A stretch of DNA of 64,000 nucleotides. It comes from a virus. The stretch lies in IMG/VR virus record IMGVR_UViG_3300025806_000014, positions 1 through 64,000 of that record. One strand, given 5' to 3'. Shown here in pieces: positions 11,816-20,006 of the stretch. The first letter of the stretch is position 1. Every line of letters starts with the position of its first letter. The notes beneath the pieces are model-generated. The model worked only from the letters and a program-made list of their open reading frames with translations. It did no database searches and was not told the DNA's origin. Made by a program: the position numbers and the translations under genes.

Positions 11816-13143
11816 TATTTAATATTCTTTTTTAAGAATGTTGTACAAAAGTTTAATAATTCTTTTCTTGCTGGAGCAATGTCACTCTTTTCTGTTGCAG
11901 GTCCACTTTTCCATTCTATCCAACCTTCTACTATTTCTTCTAATCCTTCTTCAAGACCACGCATAAGTTCGATATACTCTTCATTAAGTTTACTTTCATT
12001 ATAACTAACGATATCAGAATATTTAATTTCATGTTCTCCACCGTCTTGGTCTAATGCAAAAATAGTTTTATCTCCCCACATTGAATCATTATCATCATTA
12101 CCATTACCAAATGCATAAATGACATATTCTTCACCATTACCTAGTTGAATCATACCATCATCTTTTTTCATTTTCTTCATTAATGACTTCTTGTTGAATT
12201 TTGCTTCATTAACACTAAAGTCTGTTAGTGATTTTAAATTTTTCATATCTGTATTTTCTTTTATTGGTTGCATTATAGTTTGTAATGGTTTATAAAACTT
12301 ATGTATACTTTTAGGAGTCATTTTCTTAAAAGACTTTTCATCATCTATCTTTAAGGCATTCCTAACTTTAGATGCTGATATATTTTCTTCACCTCTTTTT
12401 ATTTCAAATCCTTTAAAGCTTGGATCTACTCCTAGATCATCTCTATATGATTGTTTATTAATCATAGCACCATAAGATTTCTTTCTATCAGTACCATAAC
12501 CCCACATCATAGGTTCGTATGTTGGTCTTGCTGCTGCAAACATTGTATCAATTGCTCCATTAGGAACTACAAAGCTCGCTTCTAAAAATGGATATTGCTT
12601 TTTCATTTTAGAAAACATAGCTTGTTGCATATCTTCATCAAATGGTCTTTTCTCTGGATCAGCTTTACCACCTCTTACCATATAAACAACAACAGGTAAT
12701 CCATTTTCTTTATACATTTTTTCAAATACTTTAACATGCCCTAATGTAAAGGGCTGGAATCTACCAACAAACATATTTACTGGTTTTTTACCTCTTTCTT
12801 TATGAGGTACATTTAAAGCTTCATTAAGTACAGTAGGAGTGGTTCTATTTTTTACTCTTTGTCCATAAGGAGAAAGTGAAAATGTTTTTATTCCTGCTTG
12901 ATCTTCACTAATATTAAATAAAGTTTTATTTCTACCTAACCATCTTTTATTAGCCTGGAGCTCAGTAAGAATTTTAGACATTTCCTCTTCAGTAATATGA
13001 CCGTCTGAAATAGCATCTAAAATTACACTTCTGATTCTAGCATTTGTAGATACATTCTTAGCAGGATATGCTTCTGTATATCTTCTTTTCACTATAATCT
13101 TCTTTTCATTTAAGAAATTATTTAAATCATTGATGTTTTCCAT
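11815..13143 (-). CDS. NMNAT/cytidylyltransferase-like nucleotidyltransferase with packaging-type motifs
   Basis: A 442-residue protein. G-R-F-Q-P-F-T-L-G-H (residues 127-136) matches the (H/T)xGH ATP-binding signature of the NMN adenylyltransferase/cytidylyltransferase superfamily. I-S-A-S-K-V-R (255-261) matches its C-terminal ISxTxxR motif. The domain therefore spans about 120-290 and should transfer a nucleotidyl group; NMN adenylation to NAD is the best guess. The N-terminus contains D-L-N-N-F-L-N-E, and a perfect T4-type prohead-protease site L-N-E|A lies at 108/109, just before the catalytic domain. A second M-K-N-L-x-x-L-T-D-F-S-V-N-E-A block lies at 300-314, just after it. The C-terminal 130 residues are unassigned. 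Capsid packaging and cleavage are inferred, and the substrate is unverified. Confidence 0.75.
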   Translation of the reverse strand: MENINDLNNFLNEKKIIVKRRYTEAYPAKNVSTNARIRSVILDAISDGHITEEEMSKILTELQANKRWLGRNKTLFNISEDQAGIKTFSLSPYGQRVKNRTTPTVLNEALNVPHKERGKKPVNMFVGRFQPFTLGHVKVFEKMYKENGLPVVVYMVRGGKADPEKRPFDEDMQQAMFSKMKKQYPFLEASFVVPNGAIDTMFAAARPTYEPMMWGYGTDRKKSYGAMINKQSYRDDLGVDPSFKGFEIKRGEENISASKVRNALKIDDEKSFKKMTPKSIHKFYKPLQTIMQPIKENTDMKNLKSLTDFSVNEAKFNKKSLMKKMKKDDGMIQLGNGEEYVIYAFGNGNDDNDSMWGDKTIFALDQDGGEHEIKYSDIVSYNESKLNEEYIELMRGLEEGLEEIVEGWIEWKSGPATEKSDIAPARKELLNFCTTFLKKNIK

Positions 13144-13154
13144 ACCTTATATAT

Positions 13155-15983
13155 TTACTTTACCATTTTGATTCCCATCATAGATGAAAAAGGATTCCAC
13201 ACCTGACCCTTTTGTTGAAACTTAAAGTTAGCACTACTAAACTTTTTAGTTTTAAATATAAATGCACCTGCTTTAACTTTAGTATCTAAATATACCTGTT
13301 TAACATCAGTTACCTTTTGTGTAAGCTGAGTAAGTACATCAGAATATTTTTCATTTAATGCATTTGCAGTTTCTACCATAATAGGATAGAAAATCATTCC
13401 TACTCTATTAGAATCATTTTTTTCCATTCTCTCCTTATATTCTTTTGCATATTTAGCCGCATCAATTTTACCTCTCCATGCTCCAGTTTTTTCTGCTAGC
13501 GTTTTTATAAATGATTCAAATTTATTTTGGTCTTCTTTAAATAATTCATCTAAAAATTTAATCAAGGCTTCTCTTGTTACAGATTTCTGATTTTGCTTAG
13601 CTTGCTGTAAAACATATGAATACCCTGATCCTTGGTTAGGTCCTAGTATATCAGCAGCTAAATTCATTACTTTATTATATGTTGTTGAATTTCTATATGT
13701 ATCTCCTGTTAATTCATATGGGTTTAGCCATACCTTAACTACATCTTCATAAAATGTTGTTTGATCTACATCTAACATAAGGCCATCATTTCTTTTAGCA
13801 TTATCAATCATTTTCATTATTGAAGATCCGCTCGGTGTACCCCCGCCGCCTGCCTTAGAAGAAACTTTATATTGATCAAATTCAAAATCAACTAATGCTG
13901 CATTTGAATTCTGAGGATATGCTAAACCTTCTCCCGTATCCTTAATTATATTAAACATCATTAATGCACCTAACACTTCACCAAAGTCATTAGAAAAGTT
14001 AGCAATAGATACTTGATCTATTCCATCAAAGAAAGGAGCACCAACTTTATATACTATAGGAGTTCCACTAGAAGCATAGACTTCAAAATCCGTAAAGGTG
14101 CCAACTTTATTTTTTAATACTATTTGCATAGAATCTTTAATGAATTGTTTATAATTGTCAGGATAAGACGTGTTATCTATAAACTGATTTACTTTAGTAA
14201 CAACTGCTACTCCCGTTTTATATGTAGTGCTTGCAAGATCCATTGCATCAGGAGTTAAATCTTTACCTTTTATTACTGCTGCTTCACCTGTCTTTGCACT
14301 TACTTTATAACGGTTAGTTAGAAAAATAGTATCTCCTCTTTTAAAGTCTTGCCCTAATATTTGTTTATTAGCCTTTAATATTATTTTATAAGTATGAAAT
14401 TGACCAGAAAAAGTTTTGCCAACATCTTTATGGTAATGGCCGTTAGGAAAGCCTTCCATCTTATATGCAGATGAAGGTACTTTTAAACTCTTTAAATATT
14501 TCTGAATGTTTTCTTCGGCTGTACCATCATTTGCTCCAAAATTAGCTCTTACATATTCTGGGCTATATTTAGCACCTGCAGAATCTTTTCTTGTTTTAGG
14601 AAAAGTTTTTTCATAATGCTTTAACCAATTGGCCTGCCTTTCTTTTACGTTAGGCTGTTTCTTTGCTTCATTTAAAACATCAACCTTTCCTAAATTAATA
14701 AAATTATTATAATTAAGAACCCTTTCTTCTACAACTAATTCTTCTAGATCTTTATGATTAACTTCTTCAGCTACTTTATTATTTAAGTATTCTCCAAATG
14801 TTGTAAATTCTTTAGAAGTTTCTTTATTAATGCTATCACTTATTTTAGAAACCATTTTATTAAAATCATCAATTACAGATGCTGTCATTACTGCGCCTAT
14901 TCTTTTAGGATTTCTTTTCTTTCTTAAAGATCCTAACATTATTTTATATAAGTTCTTTAATGAATCTGATTTTTGTAAAATTTCTTTAGTCCTACCATTT
15001 TTAATTAAATCTAAATTTACATCAAACTCAGGACCTTTTGCAAAATCAGCTTTTTGAATATCTAATTTTTGCAAATCAGCTCCTCTCTTAGTAGTATAAT
15101 CATTAAATAAGTTGTTTATTAATTCAATGTATCTTTCTTGTGGTGTGTTCATTAGCAATTCACCTGCTCTTAAACCTCTTTCTTCTATAAAAGCTAAAAT
15201 ATCTAATAAAAGAATTTCATTAATATCAGCAGGAGCTCTTCTTAAATCTACAGGCTCCTTATCTTTCATTAACATCTGAGTATAAGGATCAATCATTTTA
15301 GCTGTAAATGTTTGATTAGTACCTGGTCTGTAAAATTTAAAGATAATAGAATCAATAGGTTTATCTAAATCATTTTGTAAAGTAGTTTTATCGATAGTAG
15401 GATTTAAACAACCGATTAAATATTTTGCAAAAGAACTTGTACCAAATACTTCCATTTGGTCTTCTCTTGGTGTAGAAAGAAATTCTCTAATCTTTCTTTT
15501 TTGTTCTTCTTTTAAATATCCGCTGAATATAGGAATAAGTGGAGTAACTTGAAATGCAGAAGCCCAGTCTCTTAATACTCTAGGATCTTCAATTACTTTA
15601 GCAATTTTACCTTTAGAGTTCTTTACTTGGATATGAGTTAATATTAAATTATTATCAGGAAGATTATCATATTTAATAGCTCCTGGTTGATTATGAACAA
15701 AGTACTGAAAACAAAATCTCCAATGATCTGGTAAATCTTGTATATGCCCTTCTGTTTGTTTAAGTATGTATTGGATTGCCGGTTCATAATACATCATTAG
15801 TGTTCGGTCCACTATATTGATAGGCATTTTGCTATTGCCTTTAAAAAATTGTATTTGGTCTCCATGCTTCTCAAAAGCAAAAGACGATCCGGATAGTTTT
15901 TCGGTCACTAGCAAATAATCTTTAAATAGATCATTTACGAATTGTTGCCCTACTTCTTTATATATGTTTGTTAACTCTTTCAT
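13155..15983 (-). CDS. Large two-part protein: RNA-ligase-like N-terminus fused to unknown C-terminal domain
   Basis: A 942-residue protein. T-E-K-L-S-G-S-S-F (residues 27-35) resembles motif I of Rnl2-type RNA ligases (KxHG/KxDG, Lys29 as adenylated nucleophile). Possible motif III is at about 88-106 (F-Q-Y-F then a Y-D pair). Motifs IV/V may be D-S-I-I-F-K (211-216) and T-A-K-M (227-230), although the usual EG before motif IV is missing. Residues about 422-440 read L-N-Y-N-N-F-I-N ending in L-N-E|A, like an internal copy of the capsid-targeting/cleavage module, so cleavage could separate two products. The C-terminal half has a V-S-S-K-A-G-G-G-G segment preceded by acidic residues. That is only faintly reminiscent of PD-(D/E)xK nucleases. 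Ligase-fold membership is moderate and activity is untested. Confidence 0.6.
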   Translation of the reverse strand: MKELTNIYKEVGQQFVNDLFKDYLLVTEKLSGSSFAFEKHGDQIQFFKGNSKMPINIVDRTLMMYYEPAIQYILKQTEGHIQDLPDHWRFCFQYFVHNQPGAIKYDNLPDNNLILTHIQVKNSKGKIAKVIEDPRVLRDWASAFQVTPLIPIFSGYLKEEQKRKIREFLSTPREDQMEVFGTSSFAKYLIGCLNPTIDKTTLQNDLDKPIDSIIFKFYRPGTNQTFTAKMIDPYTQMLMKDKEPVDLRRAPADINEILLLDILAFIEERGLRAGELLMNTPQERYIELINNLFNDYTTKRGADLQKLDIQKADFAKGPEFDVNLDLIKNGRTKEILQKSDSLKNLYKIMLGSLRKKRNPKRIGAVMTASVIDDFNKMVSKISDSINKETSKEFTTFGEYLNNKVAEEVNHKDLEELVVEERVLNYNNFINLGKVDVLNEAKKQPNVKERQANWLKHYEKTFPKTRKDSAGAKYSPEYVRANFGANDGTAEENIQKYLKSLKVPSSAYKMEGFPNGHYHKDVGKTFSGQFHTYKIILKANKQILGQDFKRGDTIFLTNRYKVSAKTGEAAVIKGKDLTPDAMDLASTTYKTGVAVVTKVNQFIDNTSYPDNYKQFIKDSMQIVLKNKVGTFTDFEVYASSGTPIVYKVGAPFFDGIDQVSIANFSNDFGEVLGALMMFNIIKDTGEGLAYPQNSNAALVDFEFDQYKVSSKAGGGGTPSGSSIMKMIDNAKRNDGLMLDVDQTTFYEDVVKVWLNPYELTGDTYRNSTTYNKVMNLAADILGPNQGSGYSYVLQQAKQNQKSVTREALIKFLDELFKEDQNKFESFIKTLAEKTGAWRGKIDAAKYAKEYKERMEKNDSNRVGMIFYPIMVETANALNEKYSDVLTQLTQKVTDVKQVYLDTKVKAGAFIFKTKKFSSANFKFQQKGQVWNPFSSMMGIKMVK

Positions 15984-16003
15984 TATTAGTTTTTAGTTAT
16001 ACC

Positions 16004-16015
16004 TTTTATATATTA
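16004..16015 (-). promoter_or_regulatory. Candidate late promoter for the 942-aa gene
   Basis: The minus strand reads AATATATAAAAGG, about 20-32 nt before the ATG at 15983 and just downstream of a terminator, so it is well placed to restart transcription. It has the full AATATATAA core shared with at least eight other leaders. Confidence 0.5.
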
Positions 16016-16032
16016 GATTTAAAGAATGTTTA

Positions 16033-16065
16033 AAACAAAAAAGATGAGTCTTTTAACTCACCTTT
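16033..16065 (-). terminator. Rho-independent terminator
   Basis: On the minus strand a GGTGAGT / ACTCATC stem (7 bp with one G-T wobble, extended by three A-T pairs) surrounds a 6-nt loop and is followed by TTTTTTGTTT. It lies 40-70 nt after the stop of the 108-residue gene, at the end of the block that begins with UvsW or earlier. It is the clearest terminator in the window. Confidence 0.75.
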
Positions 16066-16105
16066 AATACACTTATATTATTTTCCTATTATTATTACAT
16101 ATTAA

Positions 16106-16432
16106 TTATGATACATCCATATAATCACCGTAGTCACATACTATGCCCTTTTTCTTTAGTTCCTTGCATACCTTATCCAAATCATCAGTTTCATAATATG
16201 CAGGTACTTGGTTTTTAATACCCATTGACTTTAATAACTTATTGGTATCATCTAATCCAATTTTAGATCTTTTACTAACATTAGCGGTTTTAGCTACATC
16301 ATATAAACTAGTTCCATAAAATCTACCACCTTGCTCAGTGTAAACAAAATTTATTCCTTTTATCTTAAATGACTTACCGCTACGGTCTTTATAATTTACG
16401 GCTTCATTTATAAATTCATTAAAGTTTTTCAT
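16106..16432 (-). CDS. Small putative virion internal protein (108 aa) with capsid-targeting-like N-terminus
   Basis: A 108-residue protein beginning M-K-N-F-N-E-F-I-N-E-A. This is very close to the T4 internal-protein leader M-K-T-Y-Q-E-F-I-A-E-A, whose F-I-A-E|A bond is cut by prohead protease gp21. The equivalent bond here is I-N-E|A at 10/11. The mature part would be a small mixed-charge protein with two Cys (C-K-E-L and V-C-D-Y near the C-terminus). It starts 1 nt after the stop of the 122-residue gene and is followed by a strong terminator. The function of the mature part is unknown. The leader resemblance is seen directly; packaging is inferred. Confidence 0.65.
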   Translation of the reverse strand: MKNFNEFINEAVNYKDRSGKSFKIKGINFVYTEQGGRFYGTSLYDVAKTANVSKRSKIGLDDTNKLLKSMGIKNQVPAYYETDDLDKVCKELKKKGIVCDYGDYMDVS

Positions 16433-16433
16433 A

Positions 16434-16802
16434 TTATGCTAATTTAGATTTACCATCCCATACTTTAACAATATAATCTTTACCATCTTTCTCTAAGTAG
16501 CGAGGATCTTTTTTAGTAGGTCTCATTAGTAAGCCGTATGAGTTTGAGCCTCTTCCATGTTTACCTATGTTTTTATCATGTCCTAATCTTTTCATAAAAT
16601 CAGATCCACCAGAAAAGTAAGAGGAGAAATAACCTCTGTTGCTTCTGTCATTAGGATCCAAGCCTTTATGCTTAACAATTAAGTTTTGTAAATCTTTCCA
16701 TTTAGATTTGCCTTTCTTTTCGGCATAATCCAATACCATCTTTTTAATAGTGTCCATATCTTTTGATTCATTAAGGGATTCAAATGTGTGTAAATAGTCC
16801 AT
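16434..16802 (-). CDS. Small basic protein (122 aa) with possible prohead-protease site
   Basis: A 122-residue protein starting M-D-Y-L-H-T-F-E-S-L-N-E-S, giving an L-N-E|S site at 12/13 that fits the T4 gp21 consensus (I/L)-x-E|(A/G/S). The rest is basic and Gly/Ser/Tyr-rich, with a helical stretch at about 16-48 (K-W-K-D-L-Q-N-L) and a N-R-G-Y-F-S-S-Y-F segment. An AT-rich 78-nt leader holding a TATATAAT element precedes the gene. The family was not recognised. A DNA-associated internal protein is plausible from its charge and leader, but this is inference. Confidence 0.55.
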   Translation of the reverse strand: MDYLHTFESLNESKDMDTIKKMVLDYAEKKGKSKWKDLQNLIVKHKGLDPNDRSNRGYFSSYFSGGSDFMKRLGHDKNIGKHGRGSNSYGLLMRPTKKDPRYLEKDGKDYIVKVWDGKSKLA

Positions 16803-16810
16803 GTTGTTTT

Positions 16811-16829
16811 TTATTTTATTATATAAATA
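16811..16829 (-). promoter_or_regulatory. Candidate promoter in AT-rich leader
   Basis: The minus strand reads ATATTTATATAATAAAATAA, about 9-27 nt before the ATG at 16802. It contains TATATAATAAA, as in the gp25 and 605-aa gene leaders. The plus strand of the same spot reads TATAAATA, but no plus-strand gene follows it. Confidence 0.35.
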
Positions 16830-16880
16830 TAATCAATTTTATTGGGATAAAAAAATTATTTCACTAAAAGTTATTAACAA

Positions 16881-18152
16881 TTATCTACCAAATTTAATTA
16901 TGCCCATTAATTGATTAATCGCAGCGAAGGTACCAGTTAACTTATAAATCTTACCTTTATATTTAAATACAATACCTTCAGTTGGAAATATAGATTCAAT
17001 ACCACCAATACGGCTTAGTCTTGCAAGCTCAGCTTCAACCTTTTTAATTTGTTCTACCCCACCTGTCTTTTTAATCTTACTTGCTTGAGTTTCTATTTCT
17101 TTTCTTAGTCTTTGTGCTTCACCAGATGGATTAGCAGCTAAGAAGTTAGAAGCATTCTTCATAATGATAGAACCGAGCTCTAAAAATAAATCTTCAAAAG
17201 GTCTAATGTTTTCTTTATATTTTTTACCTACATCCTCTTTATCAAACTTTTTAACTAATGCAGCTTCTTTAGGTCCAACTTGTTTTGCTAAAGATCTCAT
17301 GTTTAAACTCTTCTTGTCGCCGTATGCCCATCTTTTAAGTAAACCTTCTTTAACATCTTGAGATAATGTTGGAAATTCTTTATCTATTAATTCTCTCCAC
17401 CACATTTCATGGTATCTTGAAACTTCATCACCGTCGTTTAAACCATATCTTTTTTCTAGAGCATTGACTTGATTAATAAACTTTTTCTTATTTGCAGTAA
17501 AATCTAAATCTCTTTGTAATTGAATTACTTTTGGAGGTATAATTTTAAATGTTTTACCAATATCAGATTTTACCTTTTGAAGTATACTTGTTATTTCTTT
17601 GGCAGGTTTATTGTTTGTACCTATGATATTACCTTTACCGTCTGTTTCTTTTATTCCATGAAATTGTATAACATCAGTATCATAGTGGATAACATTTGGA
17701 TTCAATGAATAGATTAATTCCATATTCATAAAATCTTTTCCATTCTTAAAATACTTTTCTTGATCTGCTGGTGAAAGCTTTCTTAATAGCTTATCTAAAT
17801 CCCTAGCAGCAAAGATATAAGTATCTTCTACTAATTTTGATGCATGGCCTGTAAACATACTAACAATTCCGTTAAGATCTATTGGGTTTGCCATTTGTCC
17901 TTTATTTCTAGCAAATTTTACTTTGCCATCCTGCATAGTTACAAATAGGTTTTGCCCATCGGTCTTTTCAGTAGGATCTTCTTCAAAGTTTAGTTGGCCT
18001 CTAAGACCAGCATCAACCATTGCTTTAAAATCACCAAAGGTTAAATCTTTATCATCAAATGGATGTTGCATATGACCAGCAGCACCGCCTTCAAACAAAA
18101 ATGGCTGACTTTTGTCAGTCAGCCATTCTTCAAACAATTTTATATGTTTCAT
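16881..18152 (-). CDS. DNA/RNA ligase-like covalent nucleotidyltransferase with capsid-targeting-like N-terminus
   Basis: I choose the ATG at 18152 (423 aa). An upstream in-frame ATG at 18230 would overlap the preceding gene by 65 nt, and M-K-H-I-K-L-F-E-E-W-L matches the leader type of neighbouring proteins. Ligase-superfamily motifs are visible in order. Motif I is E-K-T-D-G (Lys63 nucleophile). R-N-K-G is at 82-85, and a motif III-like M-N-M-E-L-I-Y is at 142-148. Motif IV is E-G-I-V-F-K (392-397) and motif V is K-I-Y-K-L (401-405). It should form an enzyme-AMP (or GMP) intermediate and join or cap a polynucleotide end; substrate unknown. An F-L-F-E|G-G-A-A-G site (21/22) fits prohead-protease cleavage just before the enzyme domain, suggesting packaging in the virion. 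Confidence 0.7.
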   Translation of the reverse strand: MKHIKLFEEWLTDKSQPFLFEGGAAGHMQHPFDDKDLTFGDFKAMVDAGLRGQLNFEEDPTEKTDGQNLFVTMQDGKVKFARNKGQMANPIDLNGIVSMFTGHASKLVEDTYIFAARDLDKLLRKLSPADQEKYFKNGKDFMNMELIYSLNPNVIHYDTDVIQFHGIKETDGKGNIIGTNNKPAKEITSILQKVKSDIGKTFKIIPPKVIQLQRDLDFTANKKKFINQVNALEKRYGLNDGDEVSRYHEMWWRELIDKEFPTLSQDVKEGLLKRWAYGDKKSLNMRSLAKQVGPKEAALVKKFDKEDVGKKYKENIRPFEDLFLELGSIIMKNASNFLAANPSGEAQRLRKEIETQASKIKKTGGVEQIKKVEAELARLSRIGGIESIFPTEGIVFKYKGKIYKLTGTFAAINQLMGIIKFGR

Positions 18153-18165
18153 GTCTTTAGTTTTA

Positions 18166-19950
18166 TTATGATCCCATAGTAGATTGTAAAGCTCCAACCA
18201 TTGCTCCATAGTCTTCACCATACTTATCAATTAAACCATCAGCAGTTTCAGTTGCTTTAGTTTCATCAAAGTCATCTCCGAATGCATCTTTTAACATTTT
18301 CATTGCATATTCTTTAAATTCATCAGCAGATTTAATTTCAGCTTCATTTACTTTACCTAATTTATTAGCAGCAAGCTTTCTGAATTTTTCAGCAATTGAA
18401 TCATCAGGTAATACTTCTTCTTCTTCCTTTACAATTTCAGTACCATCAGCTTTATCATCTGCTTCACCTTTAACTACATCAGTAATTTTTTGATCAGGAG
18501 TAATTAGTTCTTTACCTTTACCTTCAATAGATTTAGGCTTACCCATATCCATCATATCTCCAGCAATACCTGCAGCAGTTTCTGGTCCATCACCTTTAAT
18601 TACAGGAATAGCTATTCCATCATCTCCAGCTTCTTCATCTTTAATTTCATCACCTTCAACTTTAGTAATTACTTCACCTACAGCTTCTTCAACAGATTCA
18701 TCCTTTTCGTCTTCATCTTCGAAATCTTCACCGTCGTGAGTTTTAGATTTATCACCTTTATTTCCACCTAGTACAACATCATCATACTTTTCATTTGCAG
18801 ATTCGTCTTTTTCATCCTCATCTTCAAAATCTTCGCCATCATGTGTTTTAGATTTATCACCTTTATTTCCACCTAGTACAACATCATCGTACTTTTCATT
18901 TGCAGATTCGTCTTTCTTATCATCTTCATCCTCATCTTCAAAATCTTCGCCATCATGTGTTTTAGATTTATCGCCTTTATCTCCACCGAATACAACTCTA
19001 TCATATGCTTCATTAACAAATGTTGAAAAAGACATTATTTTAGATTCGTTCTTTTCAGCATCTTCCTCTTCTTCTTTATCGTATTCAACATCTTTCTTTA
19101 AAGCATCGATTTGTTTATCATCAGATTTAACAGCTCCTTTATAATGGTCTGCTTTTTCTTTATCATCTTCAGAATCAACTTTCTTATCGCCTTTATCTTC
19201 TAATTCATCACCTTTCTTTTCATCATCTTTACCTTCTTCTTCATCATCTTCATTGACTTTTGCTTCAGCAAGAGGATCAGCAGACGCTGCTACAGGAACA
19301 GCATAATCTTCTGGCTCTTCATCATCATCATGATAAGAAATGTTTTTATTAATAGTTTCTTCTTTTTCTTTAATGAAATCTTCGAAAGCCATAATTCTTC
19401 TAGTAGCTTTTGGAGTTTCTTCTTCTTCTGAAGCTACATCAACACCGTCCTCATCTTCAACCTCATCGGCTTCAGCTGGAACTTCTGCTGTAATTTCTTG
19501 TTCATCAGAAACTTCTTCACCTTCTTTATCTTCTAAAGATTTAGTAGAACCAATTGCATTAACCTCATCTTCTATTTCTTTAGCTTTTCCAGATAATTCT
19601 TTTACTTCATCTTCAGCAACCTCAGAATCAGAATCAACAACTTCAGCGTCGCCTTCTTTATCTTCAGTACCTTCTAGTGATTTTGCTTTACCTTTGGCAT
19701 TCATTTCATCTTCAATATCTTCGGCTCTATCTTCTTCGATTTCATCCTCAGATATATCGTTACTTTTTGCAATTGTCTTAGACATTGCTTCGAGTTTTGA
19801 AAGAAGATCTTTCTCCTTTTTTAACTCTTCTATACTGTCAAAACCAATCTTTTTGATCAATTCATCAACAGCTTCTTTTGTTACTTTTGCTGACTCAGTG
19901 ATCGGTTGATCTTTTGCAGTCATTGCAGAAAACTTTTTGATTGACTTCAT
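18166..19950 (-). CDS. Highly acidic repeat protein, putative prohead core or internal virion protein
   Basis: A 594-residue protein dominated by Glu, Asp, Lys and Ser, largely low-complexity and probably disordered. The N-terminus M-K-S-I-K-K-F-S-A-M-T ends in P-I-T-E|S (19/20), a prohead-protease-type site. Internal modules I-M-A-F-E-D-F-I-K-E and I-M-S-F-S-T-F-V-N-E-A repeat the targeting-like pattern. Residues about 312-418 hold three 35-residue tandem copies containing Y-D-D-V-V-L-G-G. The last 90 residues look helical and folded. T4 core proteins (gp22, gp67, gp68) are similarly acidic and cut to peptides, so a scaffold/core or DNA-compaction role is plausible, but it is not adjacent to capsid genes here. 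It starts the block containing the ligase-like gene, 13 nt before it. Confidence 0.6.
   Translation of the reverse strand: MKSIKKFSAMTAKDQPITESAKVTKEAVDELIKKIGFDSIEELKKEKDLLSKLEAMSKTIAKSNDISEDEIEEDRAEDIEDEMNAKGKAKSLEGTEDKEGDAEVVDSDSEVAEDEVKELSGKAKEIEDEVNAIGSTKSLEDKEGEEVSDEQEITAEVPAEADEVEDEDGVDVASEEEETPKATRRIMAFEDFIKEKEETINKNISYHDDDEEPEDYAVPVAASADPLAEAKVNEDDEEEGKDDEKKGDELEDKGDKKVDSEDDKEKADHYKGAVKSDDKQIDALKKDVEYDKEEEEDAEKNESKIMSFSTFVNEAYDRVVFGGDKGDKSKTHDGEDFEDEDEDDKKDESANEKYDDVVLGGNKGDKSKTHDGEDFEDEDEKDESANEKYDDVVLGGNKGDKSKTHDGEDFEDEDEKDESVEEAVGEVITKVEGDEIKDEEAGDDGIAIPVIKGDGPETAAGIAGDMMDMGKPKSIEGKGKELITPDQKITDVVKGEADDKADGTEIVKEEEEVLPDDSIAEKFRKLAANKLGKVNEAEIKSADEFKEYAMKMLKDAFGDDFDETKATETADGLIDKYGEDYGAMVGALQSTMGS
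18695..19015 (-). repeat. Three 105-nt tandem repeats in the acidic protein gene
   Basis: Copies begin near 18695, 18800 and 18905, a 105-nt (35-codon) period. The third copy, nearest the N-terminus, has an extra Asp/Glu/Lys stretch and starts from the F-V-N-E-A module. The first two are almost identical. Confidence 0.8.
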
Positions 19951-19967
19951 TTTAGTTATTTTTATTT

Positions 19968-19979
19968 TTTTTATATATC
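19968..19979 (-). promoter_or_regulatory. Candidate late promoter before the acidic protein gene
   Basis: The minus strand reads GGATATATAAAAAAAATAA, 17-28 nt before the ATG at 19950, in the short gap after the UvsW gene. It keeps the ATATATAA core. Confidence 0.45.
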
Positions 19980-20006
19980 CATGTCTTAGTGAAAAGATAT
20001 TCTATA

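Noticed and set aside
13147-13155. AATATATAA-like core before the NMNAT-like gene
   Set aside because: It lies only 4 nt from the ATG, too close for a normal leader, and the gene is probably read from the upstream promoter.
16822-16829. Exact TATAAATA on the plus strand (T4 late-promoter core)
   Set aside because: No plus-strand gene lies downstream, and the site is part of an AT-rich minus-strand leader.
18153-18230. Longer start for the ligase-like gene at 18230
   Set aside because: It would overlap the acidic gene by 65 nt and add a segment unlike the leaders of neighbouring proteins, whereas 18152 gives a typical M-K-x-x-K-L-F start.
19340-19909. Plus-strand Ser-rich 189-codon frame
   Set aside because: It is the antisense of the acidic Glu/Asp gene; Ser codons appear opposite Glu/Asp codons.
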